From: CAYRFQ01 sp964423615
GTDB taxonomy: Bacteria > Planctomycetota > Planctomycetia > Gemmatales > Gemmataceae
Length of the DNA stretch: 64,000 nt
Direction: 5' to 3'
NCBI GenBank assembly: GCA_964423615.1
Contig: CAYRFQ010000022.1
Location: 40,420 to 104,419, forward strand
Under the pieces are notes generated by a model, which made no database searches, was not told the DNA's origin, and worked only from the letters and a program-made list of their open reading frames with translations. Each line of letters begins with the position of its first letter. The first letter of the stretch is position 1. The translations under genes and the position numbers were made by a program. Shown one piece after another: positions 28,501 to 43,500 of this stretch.

Positions 28501-31500
28501 ACCGAACACCTCGACTCGGTCAGGATCGGCATCAGAAACTGTGGCGGCCGGAACCCCAGCAGCGTCGACCGGACCGGATTGGCCGAGATCGACATCGATT
28601 GCCCGGATCGACGTACTCGCCAGGTCCGTACCGGCATTCAAGTTTGTCATAGCTACGACGTTGACGTTCAAATCGCTGACAAAGTCAGTCTGGTTGTTGA
28701 TCAAGATGTGATCGGCACCATCCAAGGCGTCAATGTCAATGTTCTCGATGTCACCCAAGTTGAGGAACACCTGGCTGAAGTTCAAGGCGAAGATAGCTCG
28801 CGAGGCGTCGTTCAGGATGCCTGGAGTGAAGAACCCACCCTGAACATCATTGAACACTCCACCACCGAAGATTTCGAGTCGAACAGCACCTGGATCATTT
28901 TGTTCATTAGCCGCGATGAAGTTCAACTCGTCGGAGTCGCCAGCACCACCTTCCATGATATCCGTACCGTCACCAGCCTTCCAGATGAACAGATCGCTGC
29001 CGCCATCACCAATGAAGATGTCGCGGCCCGTACCACCTTCGAGGGTGTCGTTACCTTCACCACCTTCTAAACGGTCACCGAGGTTGGCTCCACCTTGATC
29101 ACCACCGATGATCAAGTCGTCACCCGAATCACCCAGCAGAGTCAGTCGGCTGGCAGGGTCCGTGACGCCTACTGCGTTGATAATGTCATCACCCATTCCG
29201 CCGCGAACTGTCGAGTCAACAGTGAACCCACTGTAAGTGATCGTGTCGGCACCGTCACCGGCGATAACATCTGTGAGAATTGGATGATTTGCGAGGGCGA
29301 TCGAGTCGGCCCCTTCGAACGATTCAATCTCGAGGAGCTGAAGGTTTGCACCAACGTTGATAGTAACACCGTTCGTCGTAATGGCTGGAGCCACCGACGT
29401 AATCGTGTCGGCACCTGGAGTACCCAAGATACGCAACACGTCATCGCTCGGAGTGGCCGCGTCACCGTTGACTGTGAATGTTCCAGTGAATCCAGCCAGG
29501 TTGGTGGGCAGGATATTGAAGACATCGGTTCCAGCGGTGTTGGTGAGGTTGACGTTGGTCATGCCGTCGAACTCGATGAATTCACGTCCTTCGATTTGGA
29601 CACGAGTTCCAGCACCCGATCCCGCAGACACATTCCACGTGTTATCCTGGGTGTCATCGAGGATTGTCACGTTGTCAGCATCGCCAATGTTACCAAACAA
29701 GAAGATGTCTTCGATGCCCATGTAGTTAGTCAAAGCAGCGTTGACGAAGACGTTCCCTTCACCAACAACCGGGTCTGGGTCAACAAGGAAGGCCTCAGGA
29801 GTTTGAGCAGCACCGGTCACGTTCAGGACGTCACTTCCGCCTCCGTTATCACCACCGAAGATCGTCACCGATGTGAACAACTGAGGTGCGTTAAGGTTGA
29901 AGGTATCGTCACCCCCGAGACCATCAAGAATCAAGTGTTCGACGGCTACCTGCTGGACAGGAACGCGAGTTTCGCCGTTGGCGGTCATGAGCGTCACAGT
30001 TCCAGACGTAGCGAGAACACCGAAAGTGTCGCTCGACTCGGTGCCCACAACGGTCAACGTATCGACTCCACCCAGATCGTTGATGGTCAAGGAAGCCGCA
30101 CCAGCATCGACGTACTCAAGCGGCAACAGGCTATTGACGCGAATCAAACCTTGGTCTGGCTCGACGCCGGGAGTGTGAGTGATGAAGTCGTCGTCGGCCG
30201 TTGTATCGACTGTGATTGTGTCACCGTCGCCTTCGCTGTCGATGATAGCTTCCTCGAAGCCACCTGGGTCAGAGGTGTATGTGACCCCACCGCCTTGATC
30301 GAACATAAAGAGGTCAACCAGGCTAATACTCGAGCTACCACCTGCCTGATTGAGAACGAAGTTCGCAGTGTCGACACCCGTTGGCGTGTAGGTGACGCTC
30401 GAGGCTCCTACCGTCTCCAGGAGGAACACATCCCCCTGATCTCCCGTTTTTGCAGCGGGCGTCCCACCGTTGATCGTGAGGTCAACGTCCCAGGCCGCGC
30501 CATTCGGAGCCGGTGCTCGAACAACGACATCGTCATCGCCAGCCAGTGGATCGACGCGGAACTCAGGGGTGTCGATGAACAACATGTCGAAGGTGTTGTT
30601 GATGGTCACGGTGAAGTCTTGGACTCCATCGACGCCCGGGAACGGATGAGTCGACGCATCTCGGGCAATGATCGTAATGTCGTCGTCACCGTTCGTTCCG
30701 AGGACGAGACCCGGACTACCTGTGATGATGAATCCTTCGATGTGGTCGAACGAAATTCGTTCGTTTCCTCCGACAATAAAGCCACCTTCGTCAGTTTCTG
30801 GCCCAGGCTCGAAGGTAACCGGAGTCATCGGTACAGCTGGAATCACATTGAGTAGGTCCCCTGTTTGTCCGATCGGATCACCACCATCGATGAAGAACGG
30901 AATCCCCGGAGTTGGAGTAACGTTGAACGTGTCGCTACCTTCCAGGCCGAAGACCTCAAGGGCTTCGAACGTTCCGTAGGCGTTGACCGCTTGGAGGTTC
31001 GTGATGACAACGGAGGTCCCGTTCACCGTGTAGGTTTCGGGATCAGAGCTACCGACGACTCTCAGAGTATCATCGCCGCCGTTACCGTTGATAGTGAGGT
31101 CTCCGATCCCGCTGATATTGAAGTCGGTGTTCAGGATCGACGATGTCAACAGACCGGCGTCGGTGCCATCAGCGTCGAAAATAACCCGCTCTTCCTGAAC
31201 TCCACCATTGACCGTAACGTTGGCTCCGTTAGCATTGAGGTTGACTGTCTCGATGCTGGAGAAATTAACGGCAGAAAATCCAGTTTCCTGGATCGTTTGA
31301 GCACCCAAGTCAACCGTGATATCCGCCCCAGCACCCGTGAAGTTGAGGACGTCGCTTCCACTATCTGGGTTCCCACCTTCAACTATAACCCCGATGCCAT
31401 TAAAACCGGTGAATGGATGATTGCCAGGAACGACGAAGATGTCGGAGCCGTCAAGTCCGATGAGGGTCAACTGCTCGATTCCCGGTGTAAGCAACTGAAC

Positions 31501-34500
31501 AGCCAAGTTGCTTGCATTGGTCGCCTGCTCCAACTCAACGTCACCGGTAGTGGAAACCGTGAACAAATCGTCGCTGGCTGTTCCGTGTCGACGAAGGAAA
31601 TCAGCTCTATCCTGACTAACGTCTGCTAGCGTGAGGTTTGCAGCTGCGTCGAGATTCACATACTCGATCGGCAGGAGAGCTTCTCCATTCGCACCCCGAA
31701 TGAGTACGCTTCCTTCGTTGACGTTGGCACCAGGGAGGACGTCAACGAAATCCCTTCCTGTGGGAGTTACGACAATTAGATTGTCCGCACCATTAGCGGC
31801 ATTACCGTTAAGGACGAGATGTTCCGCTTGATCAATCGTGACTGGAACGGTCAAAGCACCAGTTACGACGGCTCCGTCATCGGAGAGGGTGTTCACCGTG
31901 ATGTCTGTCGCGAGATTCGTGTTGTGAATCACTATCTCATCACTCGCCGTAGGATCACCTCCGTTGACATTGATGCCTGTCAATCCAACTGGAGTCGTCG
32001 GATTGTTCAGACTGATCTGGTCACTACCACCCAAGCCGTTGAGGATCAAGTTGGTCTTGTTGCTAAACTCGATAGTCTCAAAGGCATCAACCGCCACCAA
32101 ACCGTTACCTTGATTGCCCTGGGTGTAAGTGATAGAGTTCGCCGCATTTGTTCCGTTGACGATCAAGCTCGCAGCGGGTACCAGGTCAATGACTGGCTCC
32201 AGGTTGAGGAAGTCGATCGTCATGGAGGCATCGTACGTGAGCCGACCTTCCGTCACGCCTGGTCCCGGGCTGTAAGTGACATTCGTCACAGCCGTTGCTG
32301 GAGTTCCTGAAACCGTCAAGAGGTCGGAACCGAGGCCACCATCGAACGTGAGCGGAACCCCGATCAGGTCAGTGTTTCCGACATCAACCAAGACTGCGTC
32401 ATCGCCTGAGAGCCCGTTGATGATGAGTTGACCCAGGTCATCGGCATCCGGCACCGAGACGGTGTTGAGGCCGAGTGCGACAGACACGTCGAAGGCAGCA
32501 GGGTTGGTCACAGTGAAGGCATCATTGACGCCTTCCAACCCTTCAACGATCAGGGTATCCGTGTTGTCGCTCAAGAATTCGTAGTTGTCGGCCGAGTCCA
32601 GTGGAGCCAAGACGAAAGTTGCTGTCAAGTTATCGGCCACAAGTGAATCGATTCGGAGTGTGTTGATCGCATCAACTGCAATCGTTGGCAAGCTGTCCGT
32701 TACGATTAGGTCCTGGTTGGAACCAACACCACTCACGACTCGGACTTCGTGATCACCAGCACCTGGAAGGACGGTTACAGTGTCATCGCCACCAACACCA
32801 TCGTAGGCTATCAACTCAATTCCATCGACCACGACAGTAGAACCAAGACCCAGTACGAGCTGATCGGTGAAATTCGGACCAGCAGGGAAACCCGGTCCAG
32901 ATGGAGTAAAGAGCACACTTTGGGCTGCTCCAGCAGGGCTTACGATGTTCAACTCGTCGCTGGACCCTCCATTTTCTCCACCGATCACGAAAATGCCACT
33001 GGCGAAACTGACGCCTCCGTCGATCGTGATGCTGTCGTCACCGCCCAGCGAATTGATGATGACCCCATCGAAACCAGACACATTGACGGTATTCGGGGCC
33101 GATAACTCGTTGACCACCGTTACAATACCATTAGCGTCCAAGATGATGCTGTCGTCCCCTGCAGTACCCTCAATGACCGCAAAGCCAGTATCTGCTGTAA
33201 CGCTTTCGAAATTGATGTATTCCAACGGCAGCAAGGCTCCACCTGTAGGAGGGCCAGCGAACGGTTCGATCCGACCGGAACCGGGTTCAAACCCGGGGGT
33301 AATCACTGCATCGGCAGTCTGTACCAAAAGTGCATCACCGACATCCTCACCAGCGTCGATCAACAACTCCTCAACGTTCTGCAAGTTGTATATTGAAAAG
33401 AGCGAGAAGTTGGTCAGAGTGCCACTGGTCGAGCTTGCTGGTAAGTATTGGTAGAAGTCGACGACACCAGGACTTTCGAAGATGGCCCGGTCGGATCCGA
33501 TGGAAGTTTCACCACCGTCGATGGTCACGTTAACGAGCCAAACGGCAGCATTCGGAGCAGGGGCTCGGACGACGATATCGTCGTCACCACTGAGAGCCTG
33601 AACGATCGCGCTGGACGTGTCAAGGACGAGGATTTCCGGACCATCGTTGACCGTGACTGTCCAATCTTGTACGCCATCGGCACCAGCGTGAGTGCTGGCG
33701 TCGCGAGCGATGATGGTAATATCGTCATCACCGTTCGTTCCCAGTATTGTGCCCGAGAAAGCGACGTTACCGTTGATTGTGATGGATTCGATGTGGTCCC
33801 AGCTCACACGCTGGTCGCCGGTCTCGACGAAGCCACCTTCGTCATTTTCAGGGCCGGGTTCCAGCGTCCATATACTATTTGGAGTAAAGGTGAGCTGATC
33901 ACCACCCGTTGCTCCTACTGGGTCGCCACCGTCGATAGAAATTGGGATCGTTCCAGCGGTGACTGTGAATGTGTCATTCCCTTGAGCACCGTCCACACTC
34001 AACGCTTCGGCTGTGAAGTTGATCGTTTGGCCACCAACAGCAACCGAAGTCGAGGTGACGGTGAACGTTTCGGCCGTCTCATTACCGAGCACCTGTACCG
34101 TGTCTTGGCCAGCCACACCATTGATGGTAATGGCGTCCCCTGCAACGTCGTTGTAATTCACGACTGGTAAGACCCCAGCTACTGCCAGAGTTCCGTCATT
34201 GGCAGTGAATGGCGTGACCGAGATAGTGTCGTCCACAGACGTCGCCTGGACCACCAGTGGATTGAGATTGGCCTGAACGGTTAGAGTCTCTATGCCTGCG
34301 TAGCTGACGGTCGATACGCCCTCGACAATGGTCTGCGAATCGAGGTCAACTGTCGTGGCTGCAATGGAGTTGAAGGTCAATACATCACTGCCGTCGCCAT
34401 TGTCGCCTCCATTCACACTAATACCGCTGGTGAAGACCTGTGTTGATCCGGCACCCACATCGACGCTGTCATCACCGCCGAAGACATCGATACCCAAGGC

Positions 34501-37500
34501 CTCGATGTTCACCGTCAGCAAGGTACTGATGCCACCAGGCAGAGTCAAACTAGTAACCGTAACGCCTGTCAAAGTGACTGCGACAGCATCGTCCCCAGAC
34601 GTCCCTTGGGCAACGAGCAAATCCAGCCCCGCACTATCGACTGTGACGACACCGAAGTTCCCCAAATTCTGGTAGCTCAGGCCAAGGAGGCTGTTCAGGT
34701 TGTCGTTGATGGCAAAGGACCCAGCATCAGCGGCCAATGGGGTGTGAATAATGTTGTCGCTGCCGGCCGAACCATTGAAGGTCAACGGTCCGTTGGTGCC
34801 CTCACCGTCGTAGATCACCGCCTCAACAGTGTTCACGTTGATGGTTGCACTGTTAACGGTCAACACGCCGCTATCGATTCCAGTTGTTATGTAGGCGGCA
34901 GACGCACCAGAAACGACCACCGTGTCGGTGTCCGCAGACGGGTCTTCCCCGTTGATAGTGATGCCACCGGGCAAGTTCAAGCCGTTGACATCCACAGAAA
35001 TGTCGTCGTTTCCGGCCAGTGCGTTCACCGTTAGGCTATCCATATCGGTGAAGAAGATGGGGGTACCGTCGTTAACGACGACAGCGAAGTCGTCGACTCC
35101 AGTCCCGACAATCGAGATGTCATCGTCACCATTGGTGGCAAAGATAGTAACATCATTCGTTGCTGCGCTTGTACCATCGACGGTCGCCACTTCGATCCCA
35201 GCAAAACTTACGACCTCAGAGCCAGCAATATCGAAGCTGCCCTCATCGGCTTGAGGACCGGAGCGATACGTCATTGCGTTCGATCCTGCGACGATGTTCA
35301 ACGTGTCGCCGGACCCGATCGGGTCGTTTCCATCGATGAACATCGGGATCGCGCCGGGCGTCACGTCGAAGACGTCGGCACCCTGAGCACCGTCCACAGT
35401 CAAGGCCTCGGCTGTGAAGTTGATCGTTTGCCCACCAACGCTCACTGCCGTTGCACTGACCGTGAAGATTTCTGCCGTCTCGTTGCCGATGACTACGACT
35501 GTGTCTTGTCCACCTGCAGCGTCGACCGTAATGGCATTGGCACCGATGTTGGTGTAGTTCACCACTGGATTCGTGCCTTCGACAGTCAATCGACCCGCCG
35601 CTGCGGTCTCTGGGATGACAGAGATGGTGTCGTCGTTCCCTGTCCCAAGAACATTGAAGGTTCCGCCAGCTCCATCGAGGTTAACCGTCTCGACACCCTG
35701 GAGGCTGATCGGTCCGCTGACGACATTCGTGATGGTACTATTTAGAAAATTGATCGTTGCGTCAGCATCGGTGATGAACAGCTCGTCGCTGCCGGGGCCG
35801 TTTTCTCCACCTATGACAGTAACGCCAAGGCTGAAGAGAGTGCCACTTTCGACAATGATTGTGTCGTCGCCACCCAAGGCGTTGATTACGATACTCGGAA
35901 GCAAACTGGCGTCAACTTCGTTGGTAACTCCCAGTGCAGTGGTGAGCCTGACGAGTCCCGTAGAAGTAACAGTAATCGTGTCCGAGCCTTCGGTGCCCTG
36001 GAAGACTCCGTTGGTACCAGTGACAGTGGCCGTTTCGATGCTAGTGTAGTTGAGTGGTAACAACGGCGTGTCGAGCAGGTCGACAGATTCGACGCGGCCA
36101 GCTCCAGGAACTCCCGCTTGAGTAATGAGACTTGCACCCACGTTGATCACCATCAACTCGTCGCCAGGCGCCGTGGTCGGGTCGTCTCCATCCAAGTTAG
36201 CGGTCTCAACGTCGGTCAGCATGTAACTGGTCGGCAGAATTCCTAGTGGATTCTCGATGATCGTTGCTTCGTCGATACTCAATGGGGCATACGTGTAAGT
36301 GTCGGCCCCTGGTCCACCGATGAGGTTGAAGATGTCTCCAGTCGCATCCGCTCCTCCGCGGAAGTTGACGACGACAAACTCAGACGGCACCCCTTGTGTG
36401 ACGGTAAGGGCATCGTCTCCACCAAAACCGTCGACATCGAATTGGCTTCCGAGTCCGAATCCATCGAAGGCGATCTGTGGTCCGGCGTTGACTTGTGCGG
36501 TTCCGCTATCCGGACCCACGAAGCCAACCGTAATGATGTCGTCGGCGCCTGTCCCCGCGAGGGTGAGAGTATCCACTCCACCGTCACCGCTCGTGATGGT
36601 GGGTGGCATGCCTCGACTAACTAAAGCCAACTCAGCGAACAATAGCTCTTCTGTCCCCGAGAACTCAAGATTCGAACCAGCCATCGCACCCTGGGAATAG
36701 AGGACCGAACCTGAGTCGTTGCTCGCTCCCGGCACAACTGTAAACGCATCATTCGCAGTAGTGACGTCGAATCCAACGGTGTCCGCGCCAGTTCCCAGAT
36801 CCGCGTCGATGTTCAAGCTACCGTCGTCTCGACCAGCAACGTTGAGTTGGTCATCACCTCCAAGAAGTTCGAAATTGACAGTGTCGAATCCGGTGATTTC
36901 TCGGACACGGTAAAGATTCATCGCAGAGGCTGTATCGGAGACCGTTACTTCTGGCTGGGCAATCGTTCCTGGATTCGAGAAGTCAGCATTGACGAGTTCG
37001 TCGCCACTGGTACCAGGATTGGATGGGTCGGTACCGCGGAGGATCAGGGTGTCGGTGTCGTTGAGGAATCCGTCGTCGTCGCGAACAATGATGTCGAGGT
37101 TGTTCACATAATCGATGTCCACGATCGGGGTGCCAAAGCTGGCGTTGGTGATGATTACTTCCCCGTCTTCTGGTCCTCTGGGCTGAATGACGATATTCTC
37201 AGACACCTCACCACCAAACGCCGAAGTATGGATGATCAACAAATCGAGTTGACCACCATCCGTCTGATCGGGCATACCTTCGTTGAAGCTGACATCAATG
37301 CCCCAACCACGTGGAGTATCGTCCGCATACGGCGTGACTTCGAGAGTGTCGATGTCGTTCAGAGGGTCTCCATCAGCGGGCGTGTCAGGGACATTGAGTG
37401 GTGGGTTGTCGAGGTTCTGTCCAGTGATGTCGAAACCGTAAGCGTTGAGGAATTGAACGCCGTTGAAAAAGAACGGGTTGCTACGGTTGATGACGAGAGT

Positions 37501-40500
37501 TCCTTCCTGGAATCCGGCGTCACCCATGTTACCGTCGACGTCTCGCCCGACGACGACAAAATTGTCGGTTTGATCGACCGTTGGATCGTTGTTATCGCCG
37601 ATGAGGTTCATGACACCGTTCGTTGGCGTCAGGATCGAACGCTCTATCGACGTACTCAAGATCCCGAAGATGTTATTCCCGTAAGTGACGGTGACGTTCG
37701 GGGTGTTCGGAGCTGGAACCTTGTCACTGAAGACGTTGATGGAAGTCGGCGACAAGAAGTTCAATTGGTCGCCAGCCGGCAAGCTGTCCGCCCCAAGGGC
37801 CAGAATCGGGAGATTCCCATTGGCCTGAACGTTGAACAAGTTCGAAGGACTTGCGGTAAAGTTATCCGAGATGCCGTTGGGTTGGGCCATGGCCTCGTCA
37901 CCACCGTTGACGATGAGGCCAGGTTGTTGGTTGACGTTCGGAGTTCCGTTTTGGACAAAGGACGTCGGGATAATCGTGACGTTGAGGAGCGGGCCGAAAG
38001 CATTGTTGGTTACGCGAACCTGGTTCGGGTTCGGAGCTACGTTTACGTCAATGGTGTCGTAGGCATTGCCACCACCAAAGCCCGGGATCAAGATACCAGA
38101 ACCAAAACCGAAGACGTCGAGAGCCCCACCCGTCGTCAGGTTCATTTCACTGGGGGCGTAGACAATGGCCTGGTTGCCAGTGTCGACCATTCCGCTGTTC
38201 CCTTCGCCGTCCACAGAGATGTTTCCACCACCAATACCGTTGATCAGGATGTCCGGTCCGTTACCACCACCGCGAACACCTGGGAAGTTGGTGCCGTTGA
38301 TGAGGGCGTCTGGAGGCGTCTGGGTGTAAGTCGTCCCGTTGAGGAAGACGAGGGCCGAAGTGTTGTTGTTGAGCAGTGCGACGGTGAGGTCGTCGTTGCC
38401 GCTCGTGCCGGTCGTGCGGACGGTATCATTGTCCGGTCCGACGTTGTTGTCGTTGAAGACCGCCGTCTCCATCGTTCGGAGCTCGAGCGGCAGGCCTCCC
38501 CCACCATTCGTACCAAACAACCCAGCGTTCGGCGCTCCAGGTCCAGGCTCTATGTCGAGGCCACCGGCAACATCGGTGTAGTCGTAGTCCAAGTTACGAG
38601 CGAGGCCACTGTTGTCGTTGATCGTCGTTCGATCGCGGTTTTCGCTGTCGTTTCCGGGACCATCACCGTGGATGGTCACGCCGGTAATCGTTGTCAAGGC
38701 GTTGTCGCCGATGTTGCCAGACGCGGTAGGGATGTTGAGGATGAATTCGTCGTTGCCCGTCGAACCATGGAAGATGTTCGCGGCGCTAAGATTCTCGCCG
38801 TTGATGGTCGTTGTGTCGCTGCCCAAGTGGGTGTCGAGCCGGGTCGTGTCGCTGGCTGTTGTGTCGTTGACATTGATGACATCACTCCCGTCTGAAGCAA
38901 AGACGTTGAGGAAGTCGAGGCGACTTGGGTTGCCTCCAATGTCGGCGTGGGCGTAGTTGATGGAGGCCGGAGCAAATCCTGCCAACTGGGTCGTTTGGGC
39001 TGCACCGATCATGAAACCGCCAGCCGTAAACGGGCTGAAGTTGCCGATGTTCGTGATCGACGCAGGACCAGCCAAGGATGCCGTTCCGGAATCGTCGACG
39101 TTCAGCGTGTCAACGCCAGCCGCGAGGCTAAAGTCCGGCCAAATCGTTACGTCCCCTAGAATCGAATCCAACGAACCGCCATCGGAACCCAACGATCCAT
39201 CGGGATTCACGAGAAAGTCAGCCGATTGGTTGCCGATCGTGAAGATATCTCCGCCACCATCTCCACCGACGACGTAATCTGTTGCGGCGTTCGTCGAGGT
39301 GATGTCGATGGTGTCGGCGCCGGACGTCGCCTCGTAGAAGATACCTTCTACTGTGCCGTAGTTAATGTCAGCGGGAGCAGCTCCACTCAAAGTCGATGAG
39401 GTGAGTGTGACGAGATCAGCAGGAGTGGCACTACCAAAGTCTTGGAGATGGAGCAAGTCACTACCTGGTCCGCCGTTGACGTTGACGACGCCGTTAATGC
39501 CGTCAACGTTCATGAGATCGGGGAAGGCGAACAAATTGACGACGAAGGCCCTGTTGGCCGCTCGGTCGTCACCACCTTGACCGAAGAATGACGTCGTTAC
39601 CCCCGCGGTCGTCGCGTGGTACTGGAAGTCATCACGGACGTTGTCGTCGCCAGGTTGGCCCATCGTTCCAGGGGCAGTGTGGCCGTAGAAGTCGAGGGTA
39701 CCCAGTCCGGCGGAAGCAATGGTGTAGTTGCTGCGGAAGGCGTCACTTCCGCTATTACCCATGATGTCAACGTTCGTCTTGTTGGCGAAGCGGGTCGTCT
39801 CGAAAGTGGCGTTGTTGTCGGTGAGCTGGAGTGCGTTGGCACCATTGAGCAGTCCACCATTTTCGATCGTCGCGGCGTTGTTCACGCCGCTCAAGATGAA
39901 GTCAAGGTTGGTGGCAGGAACGTCCGAATCGGCAGGTTCCAACCCCGTGAAAGTAATGACCATCTCGTCGCCATTGAAACCACCAACCGGAGCACCAGCA
40001 CCAGCACTGTCGTCGGGATCAATCACCCAGGTACCTGCGTCTTGGGTGCCCCCGACGATGTAAGTTTCCCGCGCGGACGTAAAGCCTGGATCACCGGTGA
40101 TCGATAGCGAATCGCCTATTCCACCGGTTTGGCTACCACCATTGAAGGTGATGTTGCGGTTGATGAATCCGTTGTCGGCTCCGGTTCCCGTCCCACCGTG
40201 ATCGACGATCAGTCGATCGTTATCGGTACTACCAGCGATAGTGATGGCGTTGATCGAAGCATACAGCTGGGTGGAGAACAACATTTCCGGACTACCACCT
40301 GGTCCGTCCGTGTCGATAAAGATCTGCAAGTAGTCCACGCCGGAATCGACCGTTCGCACGAGTCGAACCGTATTGTCCATTCCATCGGCGCTGATCGCGT
40401 TGAGATCAACAATGTCGTTGAACAACTCACCACTGGCGGCCTCAACTCTCTCGTAATTGTTGAAGGTGACATCGATCACGCCTGTCGCACTGATGACTCC

Positions 40501-43500
40501 CTGGTTGGCACCATTGATGGTCTTCGTCGCGGGAGTGGGTCCGTCATAGACCAAACGATCCCCAGGGAAGGTGGTGGGATCACTACCGTTGAGGGTCAGC
40601 GGTGTCGCTCCTCCCAATCCGATAAAGCTCAGGTCCGGCCCGGCATCACTTCCTGCGACCCCTCCGTTGCGTGTGTAGGTGCCACCATTTGATGTAGGTA
40701 AGATCAATGCCGGATCGACTGCGACAATGGTGTCGACGACTGTGATACTGTCGTCGTCAATGGCATCGCCGACGTAACCCACAGTTTCGGCCGAGTTGAC
40801 GTCGATCGTCGTACCCAACCCCGTCACGTCGACATCACCCGACCCGGTGGCGACGTAGGTGAACGTTACATTGCTGCGGTTGCCGTCACCAGCTGCGTTT
40901 GTATTGATGTTTACGACATCGCGGTTGGCTGGGTCACTGGCTGGGTCGTTTCCATTGATCTGGAAAGAGGCTGCAGTCAGTATCGCCCCAGCAGCGAAAT
41001 TCACGTTGAACGTGTCGTTGCCGGCAGAACCGTTAAAGGTATTTGATCCACCCAACATGTCGGCTGCGATATTGAAGAGGTCGCCACCCCCCTGGCCGTT
41101 GATGACCGTGGTTCGCGAACCAGCCCCCGTGCTCGCAACATTAATGGTGTCGGCGCCAGCCCCAGTGTCGAGATTGACATTGTTGACGGCCGCATCGAAC
41201 GTGACTCCACCAAAGCCTTCGATGGGACGGGTGATCTGTGTGCTTGAGACACCAAAAGTATCAGCACCGCCACCCAAATCGTCGTTGACGTTCAGAGTGT
41301 CAAGGGTGCCGTCGGCGCCTGGTCCGCCGTCCCCGTTGAACACAACCGAGCCATCGAGATTGTCGAGGTTCTGTGCCACAGGACTGAGGTTGACGATATC
41401 ACTACCGCCGCCCCCATTCACTGTCCAGTTCGGACTGCCGGCATTCCCCAGGTCTTCGAAATTGACGATGTCGACACCCGCGTTGCCGTTGATCGTATTC
41501 GTGGGGGTGTTGTAGTTAGTGGCCAGATTTGTAACGGTCACGGAGTTCGCCCCGTTGGCCAGATTGACGGTCAGCGAGGTCGTTGGGGTGGTGAAGTCGA
41601 CTTGCTCGTTAACGGGCGACTCGATACGTGTCTGAGTCCCGCTCACCACACTCAGTTCGATTGCGGTAGACGGCTGAGTGAAAGTGAAGCTGCGGTTGGC
41701 CGTGTTCAAGTTGTCCGTGATGGGCTCTAGCCCCGTATAGTTGATGGTTCTATTGACGCCATCGCCACCGGTGCTATCAACGAACACGCTACCGTCATTG
41801 TCGTTGGTGAAATTGTGGTCAACGTCTGTGAAGGTCGGCGTTCCCTGAAGCTGCATACTGTCTATGCCAAATCCCGTTCCCCCGAAGATGTCGAGAGAAC
41901 CGATGGGAAGTGGGTCGGTGTCAGTTCCCCCAGTGAAGTCCACGGTGAAGAAGTCGGTACCCGTGCCGGCTCGGATTTCGACGATGTTGGTCACGATTGT
42001 GTTGTAGGTAATTGTCCCGCCCACACCCGTGGCGCTCACTTGCCCCTGGTTACTAGCTGCGGAACTGATGGTCCAATTGGCACCTGTCGTGTCAGCGCCA
42101 TTGTCGATGTCGATGTCAATGTTGAGGGGATCGGTGACGTTCACAGTACCATTGAAATTGGCGAGCGTACCCGTGTTGTTGGCAGCCGTGTTGAGACGGC
42201 CAACGGTCACCAGATCGAAAGCTCCGGCGCCTCCGTCGACATTTGTTGTGGTCCCGGCTAGAGTTGTCAAGATGTTGATGTTGTCGCTGCTAGCATCCCC
42301 GTTGACATTTGTGTTAGCTGTGTAACTACCATCGAACGACGACAGGGTGATGTTATCAACCGCTGAGTTCCCGTTGATCGTGAGCGAAGTCGTCGGATTG
42401 GTGAAGGTGGTGTTCTCGAAGGTGCTGCCCACGAGTTCCATCTGACCGGCGTTGGCGCTATTCTGAAGCACCACGTCCGTATTCGCCACGTTGGGTAGAT
42501 TGAAGACGACACTGGCGGCAGTCCCGGTGTTGGTCAGTGGCTCCAAACCGGTGTAGTTGATGGTGCCGAGGCCGCTGAAGACCACATTGCCGTCGGTGGC
42601 ATTGGTGTAGTTAAAAGTTTGGGTAGCTACGTTGTAGCCGGTGGTGACGATTTCGTCCGTACCAGTACCACCGTCGAAGGTGATACCGCCCAAGGGGATC
42701 GGATTGCCACCCGAGAAGTCGACGGTCAGAGTGTCGCTGCCTGTTTGGCCATTGATTTCGAGGTCTTCCCCGGCGGGAATCACGGAAGCCGGAGCGTTGA
42801 AGACCAAAGTCCCATCGACGGTGACCTGAATATTGCCACCCACGACGCTCACATTGATGTTGTTATTGCCTGTGTTGACTGCGTCGGCATCGATGACAAG
42901 GTCCATCACCTCCAATTGGACATTGTCGAAATTCGCCTGTCCTCCACCGGTATGATCCAATCCGATCATGAGATTGCCAGTACCGAAGGCGTTGTAGGCG
43001 AACAACGTGGCGGTCACAAAATTATCGTTGACTGGTGCGAAATTGGTGTGGTCAACCGATCCCAGCGAGTTCCCACCTTCGGACAACGAGACGGTGTACT
43101 GGGGAGCCGCTTGGTCAGCTCGATCACCGACTTCCACGTCCAAACGATAGATTGAGCCAGCAACGGCAGCCACACCCGTGTCCTGCGAAATAGCGGAACC
43201 GTCGGTGAAACCAACATTAGTCCCTTCGGGAATAACATTGGTGGTGTATGCTTGCCCTGCGCCGACTATAGGATTAATCGCTCCATAATCAGTTGCCACG
43301 GGTCCTGTCCATCCAGCAGCAAACGCGCCATTGGTGAAAGCCCCATCGGCGAGAACATCCGCTTCGAAACCGGGATTCGTGACCGTGACCGGGCTGATCG
43401 ACGGTACGGTACGATCTTCGAGCACCTCCAGATACAACCGACTCTTGGAATGGAGTCGCTTGAGCACGTTTTTCACATTGTTGTCGTTCTTAACCCAGCC

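Noticed and set aside
24640..38895. Very long plus-strand frames opposite the giant gene (24640-25833, 29095-30855, 36847-38895)
   Set aside because: They are antisense shadows. The repetitive Asp/Gly/Thr/Val codons of the giant gene avoid stops on the other strand. The shadow proteins are rich in Arg, Asp and Val without domains, and lack ribosome binding sites.
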